Positions 35,423-47,700 of a DNA stretch of 64,000 nucleotides are shown piece after piece. Location: NCBI RefSeq assembly GCF_035222485.1, contig NC_085920.1:620001-684000 (forward strand), read 5' to 3'. Numbering within the stretch: the first letter of the stretch is position 1; each line of letters begins with the position of its first letter. This DNA comes from Podospora pseudoanserina. Its lineage: Eukaryota > Ascomycota > Sordariomycetes > Sordariales > Podosporaceae. The position numbers were made by a program, and so were the translations under genes. Under the pieces are notes generated by a model that worked only from the letters and a program-made list of their open reading frames with translations, searched no databases and had not been told where the DNA came from.

Positions 35423-37340
35423 TTAACCAACATTCTCAATCTGATGATGATCACCACCATTGTTGCCGTTACCGGTTCCCCCATTGCTGTTATTGCTATT
35501 GTCCTTATTCCTCTTCTTCTCCTTCTTCGCCCACCTCAGACCGCAGGCGTTGCAGAGCGTCTTCGGACCGTTGGGTCCCTTGCGCCATTCGGGCGAGTCA
35601 AGCGTTCCTAGCGTCATAAAAATCAGTTCACCGTAGATAGAAAGAAAAAGAAAAGACAGAAATGAAAGAGAAGATACCTACCGCAATCGGTACAAACATA
35701 CTCCTCCGTCACCTTCAACTTCTTCTTCTTATCCCCCCCTCCCCCTCTCGGGTCCCTGTCAGCCGGTATCGCGATCCCCGCATCCCCCTTCACCAGCGTC
35801 GGGCTCGCGTTCCCCGTCGTGATCCCCCTGCTCCTCTCCCCCTGCTGGTACCGCAACCCGGTGAGCATCTCGATCGTGTCTACGTGCGTCCCGCCTTCGT
35901 ACCGCGCCATCTTGTCCCTGATCGAATCCGGCCTGTTGCTCCCCGTCATTCCCTCCAGCGCCTCCCTCGTCAGACTCACGGCCGCGGCGGCGGCAGCAGC
36001 AGCCGCAGCCGCGCTGGCGCTCGCGGGCAAGTTGGGAGGCGGCATGTCGGTCGAGGCGGGGGCATTCCCAGACATGGTGTACATCGGCGACGTGGCCGTC
36101 GGCCTGGCGCCCCCACCACCAAAGAAAGTGGACGTGTCCGCGTCAGAAGGGGTGATGTCCGATCTTCCTTCCTGACTCTGCCGCCACGTGCGGTGCGACT
36201 CCTCCACCTCGTCCTGCTCCTCCCGCTTGAGCTCTGCTATCCGGCGCTTGAGTCGCTCGTTTTCAATCTTGTGCTCCAGGAACGAGTCCAAAAACCCAGC
36301 GTTCTTGGTCGGGTACGGACGGGACATCATAAAGACGGCCTGGCAAAAGGGGGATTGGTTGTTGGGGTTGGGCGCGAACTTCGCGGCGGCGATGTGGGCG
36401 TGGCCGACGGACTCAAAGATGGCGTACTTGTTGTCGGATTTTCGGAGGCGGTAGAACAATCGGAGCGGGGAGCCCGAGGCGATGGACTCGTTGAGCTCCG
36501 AGGTGAAGACGCCGACGTCGTCGGGGTGGATCAGGTCTTTGAGGAAGACGTCGAGGAGGTCGGCCGGCTTGTGGCCCGTGAGTTTCTCGACGCTGGGGGA
36601 GACATGCTTGATGCGGCCGTTGGCGTCGAGGATGTGGAGGAAGTCCTGGAGCTCTTCTACGACTTTGGCGGGCCAGTTGCGGCGCTTGGTGAACTCGGTG
36701 ACCGTGTTGGCCGTGGTGTTGGAGCCGCCACTCCCACCCCCATTTCCGGATCCCAACGTCGCGACGGGGAGGGGGCCGGCGCCGGGCCCTCCTCCTCCTC
36801 CTCCGCCGCCGCCTACGTTTGCGGCGGATGACGAGTCGTCCGGGGAGAAGGGCAGGTCGACCGACGGCGCCAAGCCTGCTGACGGGGAGGGCTGTACGGC
36901 GGCGGGGCCTGAGGGGTTGAAGGGCTGCTGGGCGTCGAGGCTCATGGACATGTTGTCGTCAAATGGGGGAAACATGGAACTGTCCAGCAGCGACATCATG
37001 TCGTTCGGATCACCGCTCATCTGCACGACCAATCGGCCACAGGCGTCAGTGTGGGTGAGTACTATTTTTTCGTCATATGTTGGAGGAACTCAAACTTGGT
37101 GATGGTGATCGGATGAAGACAAGGTATAGGTAGGTACAGGTACAGGTATAGGTATAGGTACGTGACATGCAAAAATGAGAACAAAGACAAAGAAACAAAA
37201 TTAGAGGACAAGAGTTTTTGCTGTTGTTGCTTGCGAAAACGTCAAGAGTAGTAGTTGCTCACAGTAACGCCGCCCACGGAGCCCGTGCCATAGCCAAAAT
37301 AGTTGCTCCCCGACAGAGAGGGAGGAGGCCCGTGAGACAT
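35423..37340 (-). CDS. wc-2: White collar-2, PAS/GATA zinc-finger transcription factor
   Basis: WC-2 pairs with the blue-light receptor WC-1 to form the white collar complex, which activates light-induced and clock genes in the nucleus. Minus-strand exons are 37263-37340, 35682-37020 and 35423-35607, giving 533 residues, about the length of the Neurospora protein. Exon 1 encodes a short Gly/Ser-rich start beginning MSHGPPP; exon 2 begins with the [13 protein letters not shown] block. A Gly-rich linker is followed by FTKRRNW (about 136) and a PAS domain (about 147-260). Then come a coiled, charged stretch ([16 protein letters not shown]), an alanine run, and a nuclear-type basic patch DKKKKLK. 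The GATA finger is split by the last intron: CTDC (469-472), 18 residues, CNAC (491-494), then [10 protein letters not shown]. The frame upstream of MSHG has no other ATG. It diverges from RAD50 across 1.6 kb. Confidence 0.96.
37123..37160. repeat. Imperfect GGTATA/GGTACA tandem repeat in the first intron of WC-2
   Basis: Six to seven near-identical hexamers (GGTATA, GGTA, GGTACA, GGTACA, GGTATA, GGTATA) lie inside the 242-nt first intron, which is long for this window. On the coding strand they read TATACC/TGTACC. The TAGGTA core recurs in several other intergenic sites. Confidence 0.9.
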
Positions 37341-38972
37341 GGTAAATAGTACGGAATAGTTGGTGTGAGTGGTGTGGTTTGCTGCTGGGTCGCAGCAGGG
37401 GTGTATGGTTCGTAGGAGGCTGCGAGTTGACCGACTAGGAAATAATGTAAAGCAACGCAGCAGCACATCGATGAGGACCCCTTCTGGCGCTGCACATTGC
37501 CGGGTCGCGAGACAAGTAGAACTTTGTCGGGTGTGTTGAGGGATCAAAAAAACATCAACGACACCACCGTCCGAGTATATGAGTATATGCGAGATTGGCG
37601 AGAGGTAGGTTGATTTGAGACGAATAATAAGCCGGGAAGATAGGTAGGATATAAGGGCGACAGCCAAGGTTTGGCTGTAAAAGGGGAGGCAACACCTGGT
37701 TTGATGATGGCAGCAGCAAAGCAAAAACTCGGCCGCGGGAACCCTTTTTAGGGAGGATGGGATTCCTTCAATTCAGGATGGGAATCTCTTTCGCAGCGGA
37801 CCCCTCGCACCCCCGTTGCCCCCCCCCCCCAGACATGGCCTGAGCTTCAGCTGCCAGGCCTGCCACCGCTCAACGTCAGAACCGTGACCGGGATGGTGTG
37901 TCCTCGACGTGGGACTCGGGTGACGACGCTAAACCCTGTCGACAGAATGCCCAGTGGTGCCCTGACTGGAGCTGACTGGTTGCGAGATATTCCCTCCAAT
38001 CTGTAGCGGTCTAGACTCGGGGAAGAGACGTCAGCGCAGCCGAAGCGAGACTCGCCCCAAGATGCTGTCTGTATCTCTATATAGACTAGAGACCTCATGA
38101 ACCTTGCCGACCCCGTGGCGGAAGAGGCACCGCAGGCACCTGGCAGGCCGGGAGTGTGTGAGAGTGTGTGAGAGTGTGTTTGTGATGAGCAGGGACTTTT
38201 CCAGGGCCGCAATCGTAAGTGTAGCTCTAGCAAAACTGACATCATCTGGTTTGTATAAGGCGGTACAGAGAAGGGTTCCGGCGTCCCTGTGGCACCTCCG
38301 AGAGCCCGAATTATTGATTGGGGGATACGGCCGCCCAGTCAGCGCCGTGGCATTCACGGTTGGTCCTTGCTGACCGGATTCGGGGAAGTCCACGTGCAGA
38401 ACCTATACCTGTGGTTTTACGAATTATTCTAGGGTTCTTTTTTCTTTTCTTTTCTTTTTTTCGGGTGTCCATGGTGATCTTCAACGAAGCCTTGAGCCTA
38501 GGACCATGTGCTCGCGGCGCATGCGGGGTTCAGAGATACCAACCCCTCCTCTCTTTGTCAGCGGTACCTTTAAAAACGTACATGGAGCTGAGGCTGCTCC
38601 TTCGGGGTCTGTCCTTGCACTCGCCTACCCAGTTGCTCAGTGCTGCCTGATTTCCACTGAGCTCAGATCCCACGTGAGGACGTGTTTCGCAACCCTTGCC
38701 TCTGCCAAAGACCGCGACAGGTACGCGCTTTGCATCTACCTAGCCCAGCAGACGTCAGGGATGGTTTTCCCCATCCAAGAGGCTTCTTCCACATCACGCA
38801 CGACTCCATCGCATATTCTCGCAACCCTCCTCCCAAGATATTTTCTTCAAGCCAAGAGGCACCTACCACGCTGCATGCATAAAATCAGCCAACGATCTCT
38901 AGCGCGTGGGACCCTTCATCGTATGATTTAGGTTGGCTTGTTTCGACCCTCGATCCCTACGCGAGAAACACC
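37341..38972. other. Divergent promoter region shared by WC-2 and RAD50
   Basis: About 1.6 kb between two start codons pointing away from each other. It contains a C9-C10 run near 37820, GTGTGTGAGA repeats at 38154-38180 and a T-rich tract near 38440-38462. No gene is supportable; open frames are short. It must hold both promoters, but I could not mark a reliable TATA box or light-response element. Confidence 0.65.
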
Positions 38973-41900
38973 ATGTCGAGGATCGAGAAGCTGTCCATCT
39001 TGGGCGTGCGCTCATTCAGTCCCCATGAGCAGCAGGCCATCGCTTTTAACACACCGCTCACCCTGATTGTCGGGTACAATGGTTCGGGCAAGACGGTGGG
39101 TCTCTGCGTTGCCGTTATTCCGTGCCAACAACATGGCGTCGATGCTGATGATGTGTTTTAGACTGTGATCGAATGCCTCAAATATGCCACCACGGGTGAG
39201 CTCCCGCCCAACAGTAAAGGCGGTGCCTTTATCCATGAGCCTGAGCTGGAAGGCGAAAAGGATGTGCGCGCCCAGGTCAAGGTGTCGTTCAGATCAACCA
39301 TCGGAGAGCAGTATGTCTTGACTCGCAATGTGCAATTGACAGTCAAAAAGACCACAAGATCGATGAAGACGCTGGAAGGCAGTCTTCTTCTGAGGGGCCA
39401 GGCTGGAGGAAAATCCTCGGACCGTCATGTCATTTCCACCAGAGTAATGGAGCTGGACAAGTTGGTCCCAGAGAAGCTTGGTGTTTCACCAGCCGTGCTT
39501 GAGGCCGTCATTTTCTGCCACCAGGATGAGTCCATGTGGCCTATGAGCGAACCCTCGGCTCTGAAGAAGCGGTTCGATGAAATCTTCGAGGCCATGAAAT
39601 ACACCAAGGTAATCGACAATCTCAAAGTGCTCCGCAAGAGAAAGGGGGAAGAGCTGCGAGAATTGAAAATTCAAGAGACGCAAGACAAGGTCAACAAGGA
39701 GAGAGCCGACAAGGTTGGCAGGCTCATAATACAAATGAGCCAGGAGATTGAAGAAGCGCAGACAAAATGCAGCGATATCCTCAAGCAAATGGGAGCCAAG
39801 GCCAAGGAAATCAAGGACAAGCACGAACAGGCCAACAGTTTCTTGAAGATTGTGAACGACCTGCAAAACAAGACCGAGAAGCTCGAATACAAGAGTGAAG
39901 CTATCAGGGAACTACGGAGCCGTATCGAAGAACTGCCGGATAGTGATGATGTACTGCGGAACACTCTGGCTGAGTATGCGCAGACAATAGAGAGGACTGT
40001 GGCCGACAGAGATAGGAAGCAGGCACAGCAACAGGAGCTCCAAGCGGATCTAAAGCAGTCTCGGGACAAGCATACGGCCAAAGTTGCCGAACAGGGCAAG
40101 CATCAATCCGATAAGGACAAGTATGAGCGCCAACTGGCCACAAGAGATCGAATGGTTCACGAGGCGGCCGAGCGCCACGAGATTCGCGGCTACGATGGAG
40201 ACCTGGACGGTGATCTGATCAAGTCTTTTTACGAACGTATCCAGAAGGCCCTCAACGACAAAAAGCGCGAGCTGGAGCAGCTCCAAAAGAGCAATGCTGA
40301 AGAACTGGACAAGAAGAGCTCTGTCATTGCTGAGCTTGAAGGCCGGAAACAATCACTGAACCGGGATCGGGCCTCAGCAAAACAACGCATCATGGCCATT
40401 GGGAGGGAGTCGGCCACCGTTCAAGGCGAACTTGGTTCTCTCGACGTGGACGAGGGCTCTGAGGCTGCTCTTCGTGCAGAAATGAAAGAAGTCGAGGCAA
40501 GGATTGAGGCAGCAAAGGCCGACGAACAATCTGCGGACCTCGACGGCCAGATCAAAAAGGTCCAGGATGAGATCTGGCAACTGGAAACCCAAGCTGCCAA
40601 GCTCGGGCGGGAACTGGTTGAATGCACCAGACTGGCGTCTGAGCGTGCACAGCTTGATCTGCGCAAAAAGCAGCTGACTGACCGACGGCGCGATCTTGAT
40701 ATTCTCAAGAATACCTGGTCTGAGCAGCTGTCGGCGCTTCTGGGCGCAAACTGGACACCGGACACTGTCGAAGCTGAATTTCAGAGCGCCTTGAGAAAGC
40801 AGGACGGTGTTGTTGCCGAAGCCAGAAAACAGAAAGACGCCACGCAGCAAGAACTCAAGCAGGTCGAGTACAAGCTATCCACCACTCGGGACCGGCACAC
40901 CAAACTTTTAACAGAGATGAAGAGCTGCCAACGTGACGTTTTGAAAGCACTACGTGCCACCAGGGACGAGAACGACCCTGAGCACCCCCCTCTGGACAAC
41001 TACGAGGCGCAGACAAAGCATGTAGAGACGGAGCTTGCCCAGATCGAGTCCGATCTCAAGTTGACTGAAGAGATGAAGACCTACTACACCAAGGTCAAGA
41101 CAATTGCCGAAAAGCACAACAAGTGCAACCTTTGCGACCGAGATTTCCACAACCAGGAAGACGTAAAGAGGAGGGTCTTCAACAAGATTGCCAAGGCACT
41201 TGGCGATGAAGTGAAGCAGGAGTTGGAGGTGGACAAGGCAGATTTCGCTGCTCGTTTGAGGCAGTTGAAAGCTGTGCGTGCCCAGTATGATACCTATGGA
41301 CGTCTCGAAAAGGAGGTGCCTACCCTGTCCGCGGAGCTCAATGTCTGCACAACCCAAAAGGAAGACCTGGTGCGGCGGCTGGAGGACAAGGACCTCGCCT
41401 TTGGCAAGGCGGAAGAGCAACGACGGGAGATGGACTCTCTCAGCAAGAATGTTTTGAAGATTTCTCAAAATCACAAAGACATCCAGGAAGCCGAGAGGCA
41501 GGTCGAGCGGTCGCAGCAATCTTCAAGCGTGACCACTCGCAGTCCCGACGAAATCAACGAGGAGCAGACCACCTGTGCGGAGCAGACTCGTGTCGCCCAG
41601 ACCAGACTCAACAAGCTCACTGTCGAGAGACAGCGACTCAAGGATTTGGCTTCGCAGCTCGAGGTGGAGAGGCTTGAGTTGAGACACAAGATAGCCACTG
41701 CGGCCCAGCAACTTGAGCGGAAGAAGAGTCTTCAAGACCAAATTCGTCGGTTCAAGGAGGAACAAGCACAGCTCCGCGAGTCGGTTCAGACTGCTGACAA
41801 TGATCTGGAAGCCCTCGAGCCCGAGATGGCCACCGCACGCTCTGCCCTTGACGAAGTGCGGCAACACGGTCGGGCCAAGGAGCAAAAGGTCACAGAGAAG

Positions 41901-43001
41901 CGCGATGCTATCGGGGGCACTGTCAGTGAGCTCAGGATGATTAACGGTGAAATCCAAGAGTATCTCGAGCGTGGCGGCCCCTCGAATCTAGCTTCCAACC
42001 AGCGCGCTATTACCACGCTGGAGGCAACTATTGCCAGCATTGAGGCTGAGATGAAGGATTTGACCGTGCAGATCAACAAGCTGAATAAGGAGATTGACAA
42101 CAGCGACGCCAAAAAGAGAAATATCTCCGACAATCTCACCTACCGCAAGAACCTCCGCGAGCGTGTCGCTCTTCAACAGGAGATTGAGGAGCTCAAATCC
42201 CGCAAAGCCGAGGAAGACTACCAGCGTCTCAGCCTCGAGGCGCGCATCCTCGAAGATCAACGAGGCCTGTTGACGGCGGAGCGGGAACGGTTGATGGGCA
42301 ACGTGGCGTCGAAGGACGACCAGCTGAGCCGGCTGCAAGAAGAATACGATCTCGACCTCAAGGGCGCCAAGGCCAAGTACAAGGAATCGCACATCAAGGT
42401 TGAGACGACCAAGGCGGCTATTGACGACCTTGGCCGGGGCACCATGGCTCTCGACCATGCCATTATGCAATTCCACTCTCTCAAAATGGAGGAGATCAAC
42501 CGCATCATCGGCGAGCTCTGGAGGGAGACGTACCAAGGCACAGACATTGACACGATCCAGATCCGGTCCGACGTAGAGTCGGGTGCCGGTTCGGGAGGCG
42601 GCGGCAAGCGCAACTACAACTATCGGGTTTCGATGGTCAAGGGCGACACGGAGATGGACATGCGCGGGCGGTGCTCGGCAGGCCAAAAGGTGCTGGCTAG
42701 CATCATCATCCGGCTGGCGCTGGCCGAGTCGTTTGGCGTCAACTGCGGCCTGATCGCGCTGGACGAGCCGACGACCAACCTCGACAGCGACAACATCCGC
42801 AGCCTGGCGAGCAGCCTGCACAGGATCATCAAGGCGAGGCAGTCGCAGGGGAACCTGCAGCTGATTGTGATCACCCACGATGAGGAGTTTTTGAAGCACA
42901 TGCGGTGCCAGGACTTTTGCGACACGTTTTACCGGGTGGAGCGCAACGCGAGGCAGAACAGTGTTATTCGGGTGGAAAACATCACGAGGATCTCCGAGTA
43001 A
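38973..43001 (+). CDS. rad50: DNA double-strand break repair ATPase RAD50
   Basis: RAD50 is the SMC-like ATPase of the MRE11-RAD50-NBS1/XRS2 complex, which tethers and processes DNA ends in double-strand break repair, checkpoint signalling, meiosis and telomere upkeep. Exons 38973-39095 and 39162-43001 encode 1320 residues, normal for fungal RAD50. The N-terminal block [14 protein letters not shown] leads to Walker A GYNGSGKT (34-41), and the intron falls immediately after it. Two long coiled coils follow, interrupted by the zinc hook CNLC (Cys696 and Cys699) that dimerises two molecules. The C-terminal ATPase half carries the signature [20 protein letters not shown] (about 1211 on), Walker [13 protein letters not shown] (about 1238 on) and the ITHDEEFL H-loop. 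All catalytic parts are intact. Confidence 0.97.
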
Positions 43002-43637
43002 GAGAGGTTAGACAGCATGTATATGTTGATGAGGTATTAATTAGCAAATGGAGGGTCTGGGAGTTGATCACGGTAATGTGTGTCTTTAGCTGAACAGGGA
43101 CAGGTGATTGCGGAAAAAAGGAGGGGATAATATGGGAGATCAACGCTCGCCCGAGGTACATTATGAGGCAGCCCGCATTATATGACTGGATGGGGTGATG
43201 CTCGAAATTGTTAGAGGGTACGAAGCACGACTTGTATTGGGGGGTTAGAATGCCGAATTTACGGCAGGCAAGAGGATGCGGTGACGCCTTGGGGTTTTTG
43301 AAGGACTCAACAGCAATCCAGTTAATGTTGCCCTGCAGGTCACTCGGGTAAACGCAGGCCAGCAGTGAAGTGTATATCTGAGCCTCTACTGCTAATATTA
43401 CTCTTATGCAACCTGGTTTCTATAATCTTGGTCAGCATTGGCTCTTGAACATGCATCAGACAGACCTACCATGGCGTAACCGCCTCAGGATGCCGACTGT
43501 GTTTTTGCCCTCCGTCTCTTGGTCTATATCTCTCGACCCAAGACAGGCAGTAAACACATCGGCTTTCTATAGAGCAGAGCTTACAGCTTGTCTCCATCTT
43601 CCCTTCTTGTCCTGTAAAACTGCTTGGGAAGTCCCTT
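43002..43637. other. Convergent intergenic region between RAD50 and Y14
   Basis: About 640 nt that hold the 3' ends of RAD50 and Y14. No gene, RNA or notable repeat is visible. Confidence 0.65.
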
Positions 43638-44282
43638 CTACAAGTCCTCCTCATCATCATCCCTCCTCCTGTTGTTATTATCCCTCACCCCCGGACTCCT
43701 CGACCTCGACCTCCCACTCCTCTGCCCCCTATTATCCCTCCCCCTACCACCACCTCCTCCAGCAGATCTCCCACCTCCTCTAATCTCCCCATTATGGCCC
43801 TGCTGGTTGTTCCCCTTCCCAGGAGGCGGCCTCACAAACGCAAAGTCAACTTGCACGTTCTGGTCCAAGAGGGGCGTGTTGTGCGCACCGTCGATGGCGG
43901 CTCTTGCTTCCTCAATGGTGGAGTACTCGATCAAGGCGTAGCCCTGTTTCTGTCAGCCAACCTTTTTGAGCAAAGGGGGGGGGGAAGATACCTTGACATA
44001 ACCCGTCCGTCTGTCCAGGTTGAGATGCAGGTTCCTAATCTCGCCGTACTCCCCAAACATGTCGTGGATGGCCTCCTCGTCGGCCTCCTCGTGCACGTTG
44101 GTCACCATGATGATCCAGCCTTCGATCGAGCGGACGGCCGTGGCGCGGGTGTGCGTTTGCATGGCTGAGGTGTTGGCGTAGGTTGAGGAGGTGGTGGTTG
44201 TTGTTGTTGTTGTTGTTGTGGCGGGCTGTTCTTGCTGGGGCTCGTCCAGCTCCATTGTGTCGTTGTTGTCGGCAGTGGACAT
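43638..44282 (-). CDS. Y14: Exon junction complex RNA-binding protein Y14 (RBM8A)
   Basis: Y14 pairs with MAGO in the exon junction complex deposited upstream of spliced junctions, with roles in mRNA export, localisation and decay. Minus-strand exons 43992-44282 and 43638-43943 are joined across a 48-nt intron, the shortest here, and encode 198 residues. After a charged start and a ten-threonine run come the typical [19 protein letters not shown] block, RNP2-like MVTNVHEE, and RNP1, which the splice rebuilds as GYVK-GYALIEY. The RRM spans about 54-140. The tail is rich in Arg, Gly and Ser ([18 protein letters not shown]) and ends in an acidic cluster. The identification rests on the [16 protein letters not shown] signature, which is specific for Y14. 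Filamentous fungi keep this complex whereas budding yeast has lost it. Confidence 0.93.
44191..44220 (-). repeat. ACC/ACA repeat encoding poly-threonine in Y14
   Basis: The tract reads GTT/GGT on the plus strand and ACA/ACC on the coding strand, giving about ten Thr codons near residues 22-31 of Y14, outside the RRM. It is the same trinucleotide class as the CAA repeat in the kinase gene, read in another frame. Confidence 0.85.
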
Positions 44283-44737
44283 TTTAATTGCTTTATTTCG
44301 TGTCTTGGGAAATAATAAGATTGTTTGGTTGCTGCATACGAAGCCGAGATGTTTGTTTGTTCTTCTCGGGCGGTGGTGGGATATCGTCGGGTCGTAAAAA
44401 CAAAACAAAGTCGCCGGTTGGGATAATTGGGAGTAATCGCGGGGAGTTGGCAGTCGGTCGCGAGAAATGGGTGTGGGGCTGGTTGGGTAGTGGACAGTCG
44501 TCAGAGCAGGGTCGTCAAGGTTCCTGCGGTCCTAACCCCAACCCGAACCCTGCTTCTGTTGACACACCTTAACAGCCCCGTACGCATTTCGTAAACAGCA
44601 GGCACTCATGGAAATGGTTCAGTTTATGTTAATATAGTTCAATGACTACTCCGTTCCACAGCCCTCTACACAATTACATTACACCCCCTTCCCAACTCAT
44701 CAATACCACAACGTCGCAACTCCCCAAAAAAAAAAAC
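44283..44737. other. Intergenic region between the Clr5-domain gene and Y14
   Basis: About 450 nt holding the Y14 promoter and the 3' flank of the Clr5-domain gene. A telomere-like but degenerate CTAACCCCAACCCGAACCC string lies near 44531-44550. No gene is visible. Confidence 0.6.
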
Positions 44738-47700
44738 TTAAAAAACTTGAATCCCCCTTTCCCAACTGACAACATCACACCCCCAGCCCCAAATCAAATC
44801 CCCCGGAAACAAATGCACATTAAACATCGGCGCCCCCCCTCCATTGCCCTCGACATGCTCCAGATACGTCTCCAACTCCGAGTCATCCGTCACCGGCAAC
44901 GGCAGCTCCCCCCCACTCCCGTCCTTGACAATCCCCTCAATCTTGTAGCACATCGCTCCCGGAGTCTTGGCCACGGCCGCCGCCTTCAGGTCGCTGTACT
45001 TGCGTGATGACAGTAGACGAATCCACTGCGGCCTCATCCCCGGGAACAATCCCCTGATTGCGCTGTGCAGTCGGAAGTAAACCGGGAAGGTGCCCTTGGT
45101 CAGGGGTGGCGCTGGTGGTGGTGCTGTCATTTGTGGCTGGGGTTGCTGGATGGGTGTTGCTATCCGGGGCTGTTGTTGAACTGGTGTGGCCGTTTGAGCT
45201 CGTGGCTGTTGAGCAGCCATCTGAGCTTGTTGCTGCTGATGAGGTTGGTGATACATCTGCCGGAGACTCGCCACAAGTGAACCTTGCTGAGGTTGTCCGG
45301 GTGTGGCTGGTTGGAACGGGGGTTGCTGGTACTGCTGGATTTGGGGCTGCCCGAATTGCTGCTGAAGCTGTGACTGTGGGTTCTGTCTCGCCTGGTTCTG
45401 TGCCTGTTGTTGACTAGGGGCCGCCGCCACCGCATGGGCAGCAGCTTGTTCCTGCTGTCGACGCGACGCTTGTTCTCTCAACCACTGGTCTTGCGCTTGC
45501 TTGAGCGTCAAGGGGCCAACAAAGCCGGGCTCGACCTGTTCGGGTTGCTGCTGCTGCGGCGGCGCAGGCGCCCGCACCTCTTGCACTTCATCATCTGTAT
45601 ATGGTTCCGGTGTGTCGTCGGGAACATAGTCATCACCATAACCCAGCTGAGAATCCATCAATGCCTGGTCGTTATCCTTTGGTGAAGGCTCTGCATTCGC
45701 GCGCGGAGCAAAATGTACTTGTGTATGCGTCTGTACCTCAGATTGCTTCGAAGGGCGGCCTCGGCGATTCTTCGCAGGAAGCCTGAGACCGGGTACCATA
45801 TTCGGGTCTTCTGGTGTTTGTGCCGACGCGGGTGCTGGTGCGGGCACAGCATTCTTTCGTGACCCCCGTGGCCGGGGAGCAGGAGCTGCAGCCAGAGCTC
45901 CTGGTACAGAAGGAGCAACAACAGATGCAGCAGCCGGTGTTGATGCAGGAGTCTCAGAAACAACAGCTCCCCCAATAGGCCAATCCTGACCCTGATTCAT
46001 ACCTGGCTGCAAAGGCGCATCCGCATTCGAAGAAGCTGCCTCATTCTCAGGATCCTCAACGCTAGGAACAACCTTCTTAGGTCTACCCCTTTTCTTCGGG
46101 ACCTTGGGGGCCTTGGGAGGCTTGGGAGGCTTCGGTGGCTTCGGCTTCTTTGTCGGTTCAGGGGTGGGACTCCTCGGCCGCAGAGGATCGATACCCCGTT
46201 TGTGAACATCAGCGTGATATCTCCGTTCCGCATCACGACCAAGCGCAATGACCGCCTTGACCTTGCGGGCATGTTCAGGGTCCTCCTGATTAGTCCATGC
46301 CTCCTTCAACACCTCATTCGCGTCGATCCACCTCTGCCTGAGCTCCCGAAACCTTTCGATGCCTTCCTCAAGAACAGGACCGAACCGCTCCACCGCCAAA
46401 ATGTTGTACAGCTGGGCACGAATCTCTCTCCCCGCATCGGGGTCTAGCCCGAGAAGCCTCTTAGCCTCGGCAACAGAAACCTTGGTCTGTGTGATCCGGA
46501 CGCGCTTGGTGATGTCGTTGCAGATAATTTCAACAGCCAACTTCTTCTGCTCAATGTTCTCCTGGTCCCACATGGCCGCGCGCAGATGCAAACTCTCCCT
46601 AATCAGCCGGTCTTTGAACTGCTTCCAGCGCTCGGGACCCATGAGCGTTTTCTTGATAACTCCATGGCTCATGCAAATATTGTAAAACTTCTCTCTTATA
46701 CCCAGGTATGCCGCCTTGTCGAGCTGGAGGATCTCTTTGGCTTCTGTAAGCGTTGTCTCGGACGGATAGCGAGGGGGGCCTGCAGGATCAGGGGGGAGAA
46801 AGCCATATTGTTTTGTGTGGCGCCTGCGTTTCTTCGTCCGCCACAGCTCTTCCGCTTCTGCTTCGATTTGTCGTTTTCTTTGTTCCCTCCTGGCAGCAAG
46901 CTCTGCTTCGTCAGGCGGTTGAGAACCAGTTTGCCGAGGCTCTTGTTGTTGACTCTGGTCTTGCTGTTGTTCTGATTGCTCAGGCTGGGACGGAAACGAG
47001 GACCCTTGCTGCTGGTTCTCCCAGCCAGCAGCAGTCGATAATATAGGAGTAGTTAGTACAGGAGGAGCATATGCCAACGGGTAGTTGTCATCCCACTGAC
47101 GCATTCCACCGGGGTAGGGCTGGTTCGAGACTGTATTCCAGTGGTCATGGTAGGCCTCAGCCATAGTGTTGGTCTGAGAAGATTCGCCATAGCCACTCGC
47201 CGGAGCGCTATTCAGGCTGTTGGTGTGCTCTTGAATTCGCTGCAGTTGCTGTTCAACCTGACCAGGCCCGTCCTCCTCACCCTCCTCATCCTCATCTTCA
47301 TCACTGTCACCAGATTCGCCATCACCACTGCTATTGCTCTTGCCACCATCATCATCCTCTTCCCTCTCCACACTAGCACTCTGACTCTGACCCTCCTTCT
47401 GACCTGCCTTCTGCTTCATCATCTCCCTCTGCTTCCTCGCCAATGTCCGCTTCGGGTTTCCATACCCACCAGCCATCTTCAAAACCATGCCAAACCTTCT
47501 CCTAATCCTCGTGATGACAGCCTTGTCAGTCTCAAACCCCTCCTCCCTGGTGATGCGAAGAATGTCGTCGCCGCCATAGTTCTGTGCCCACAGCTCTCTG
47601 ACCCGGGCTTGCAGCTTCTCGTCTTTTAGAATCGGATTGAACTTTTTTTCAAAACCCCACTCGTGGAATTTCTTAAAGTAAGCAGCGGGACTGGTAGAGG

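Noticed and set aside
35662-36831. 389-codon open frame on the plus strand opposite WC-2
   Set aside because: It is the mirror of GC-rich WC-2 codons; its Arg/Pro/Val-rich product has no independent features, and WC-2 is certain.
41988-42899. 303-codon minus-strand frame inside RAD50
   Set aside because: It lies opposite the intact ATPase half of RAD50 and is a shadow of its codon bias.
44531-44550. Telomere-like CTAACCC/CGAACCC string
   Set aside because: It is short and degenerate and lies between two housekeeping genes, so it is not a telomere or a clear interstitial array.
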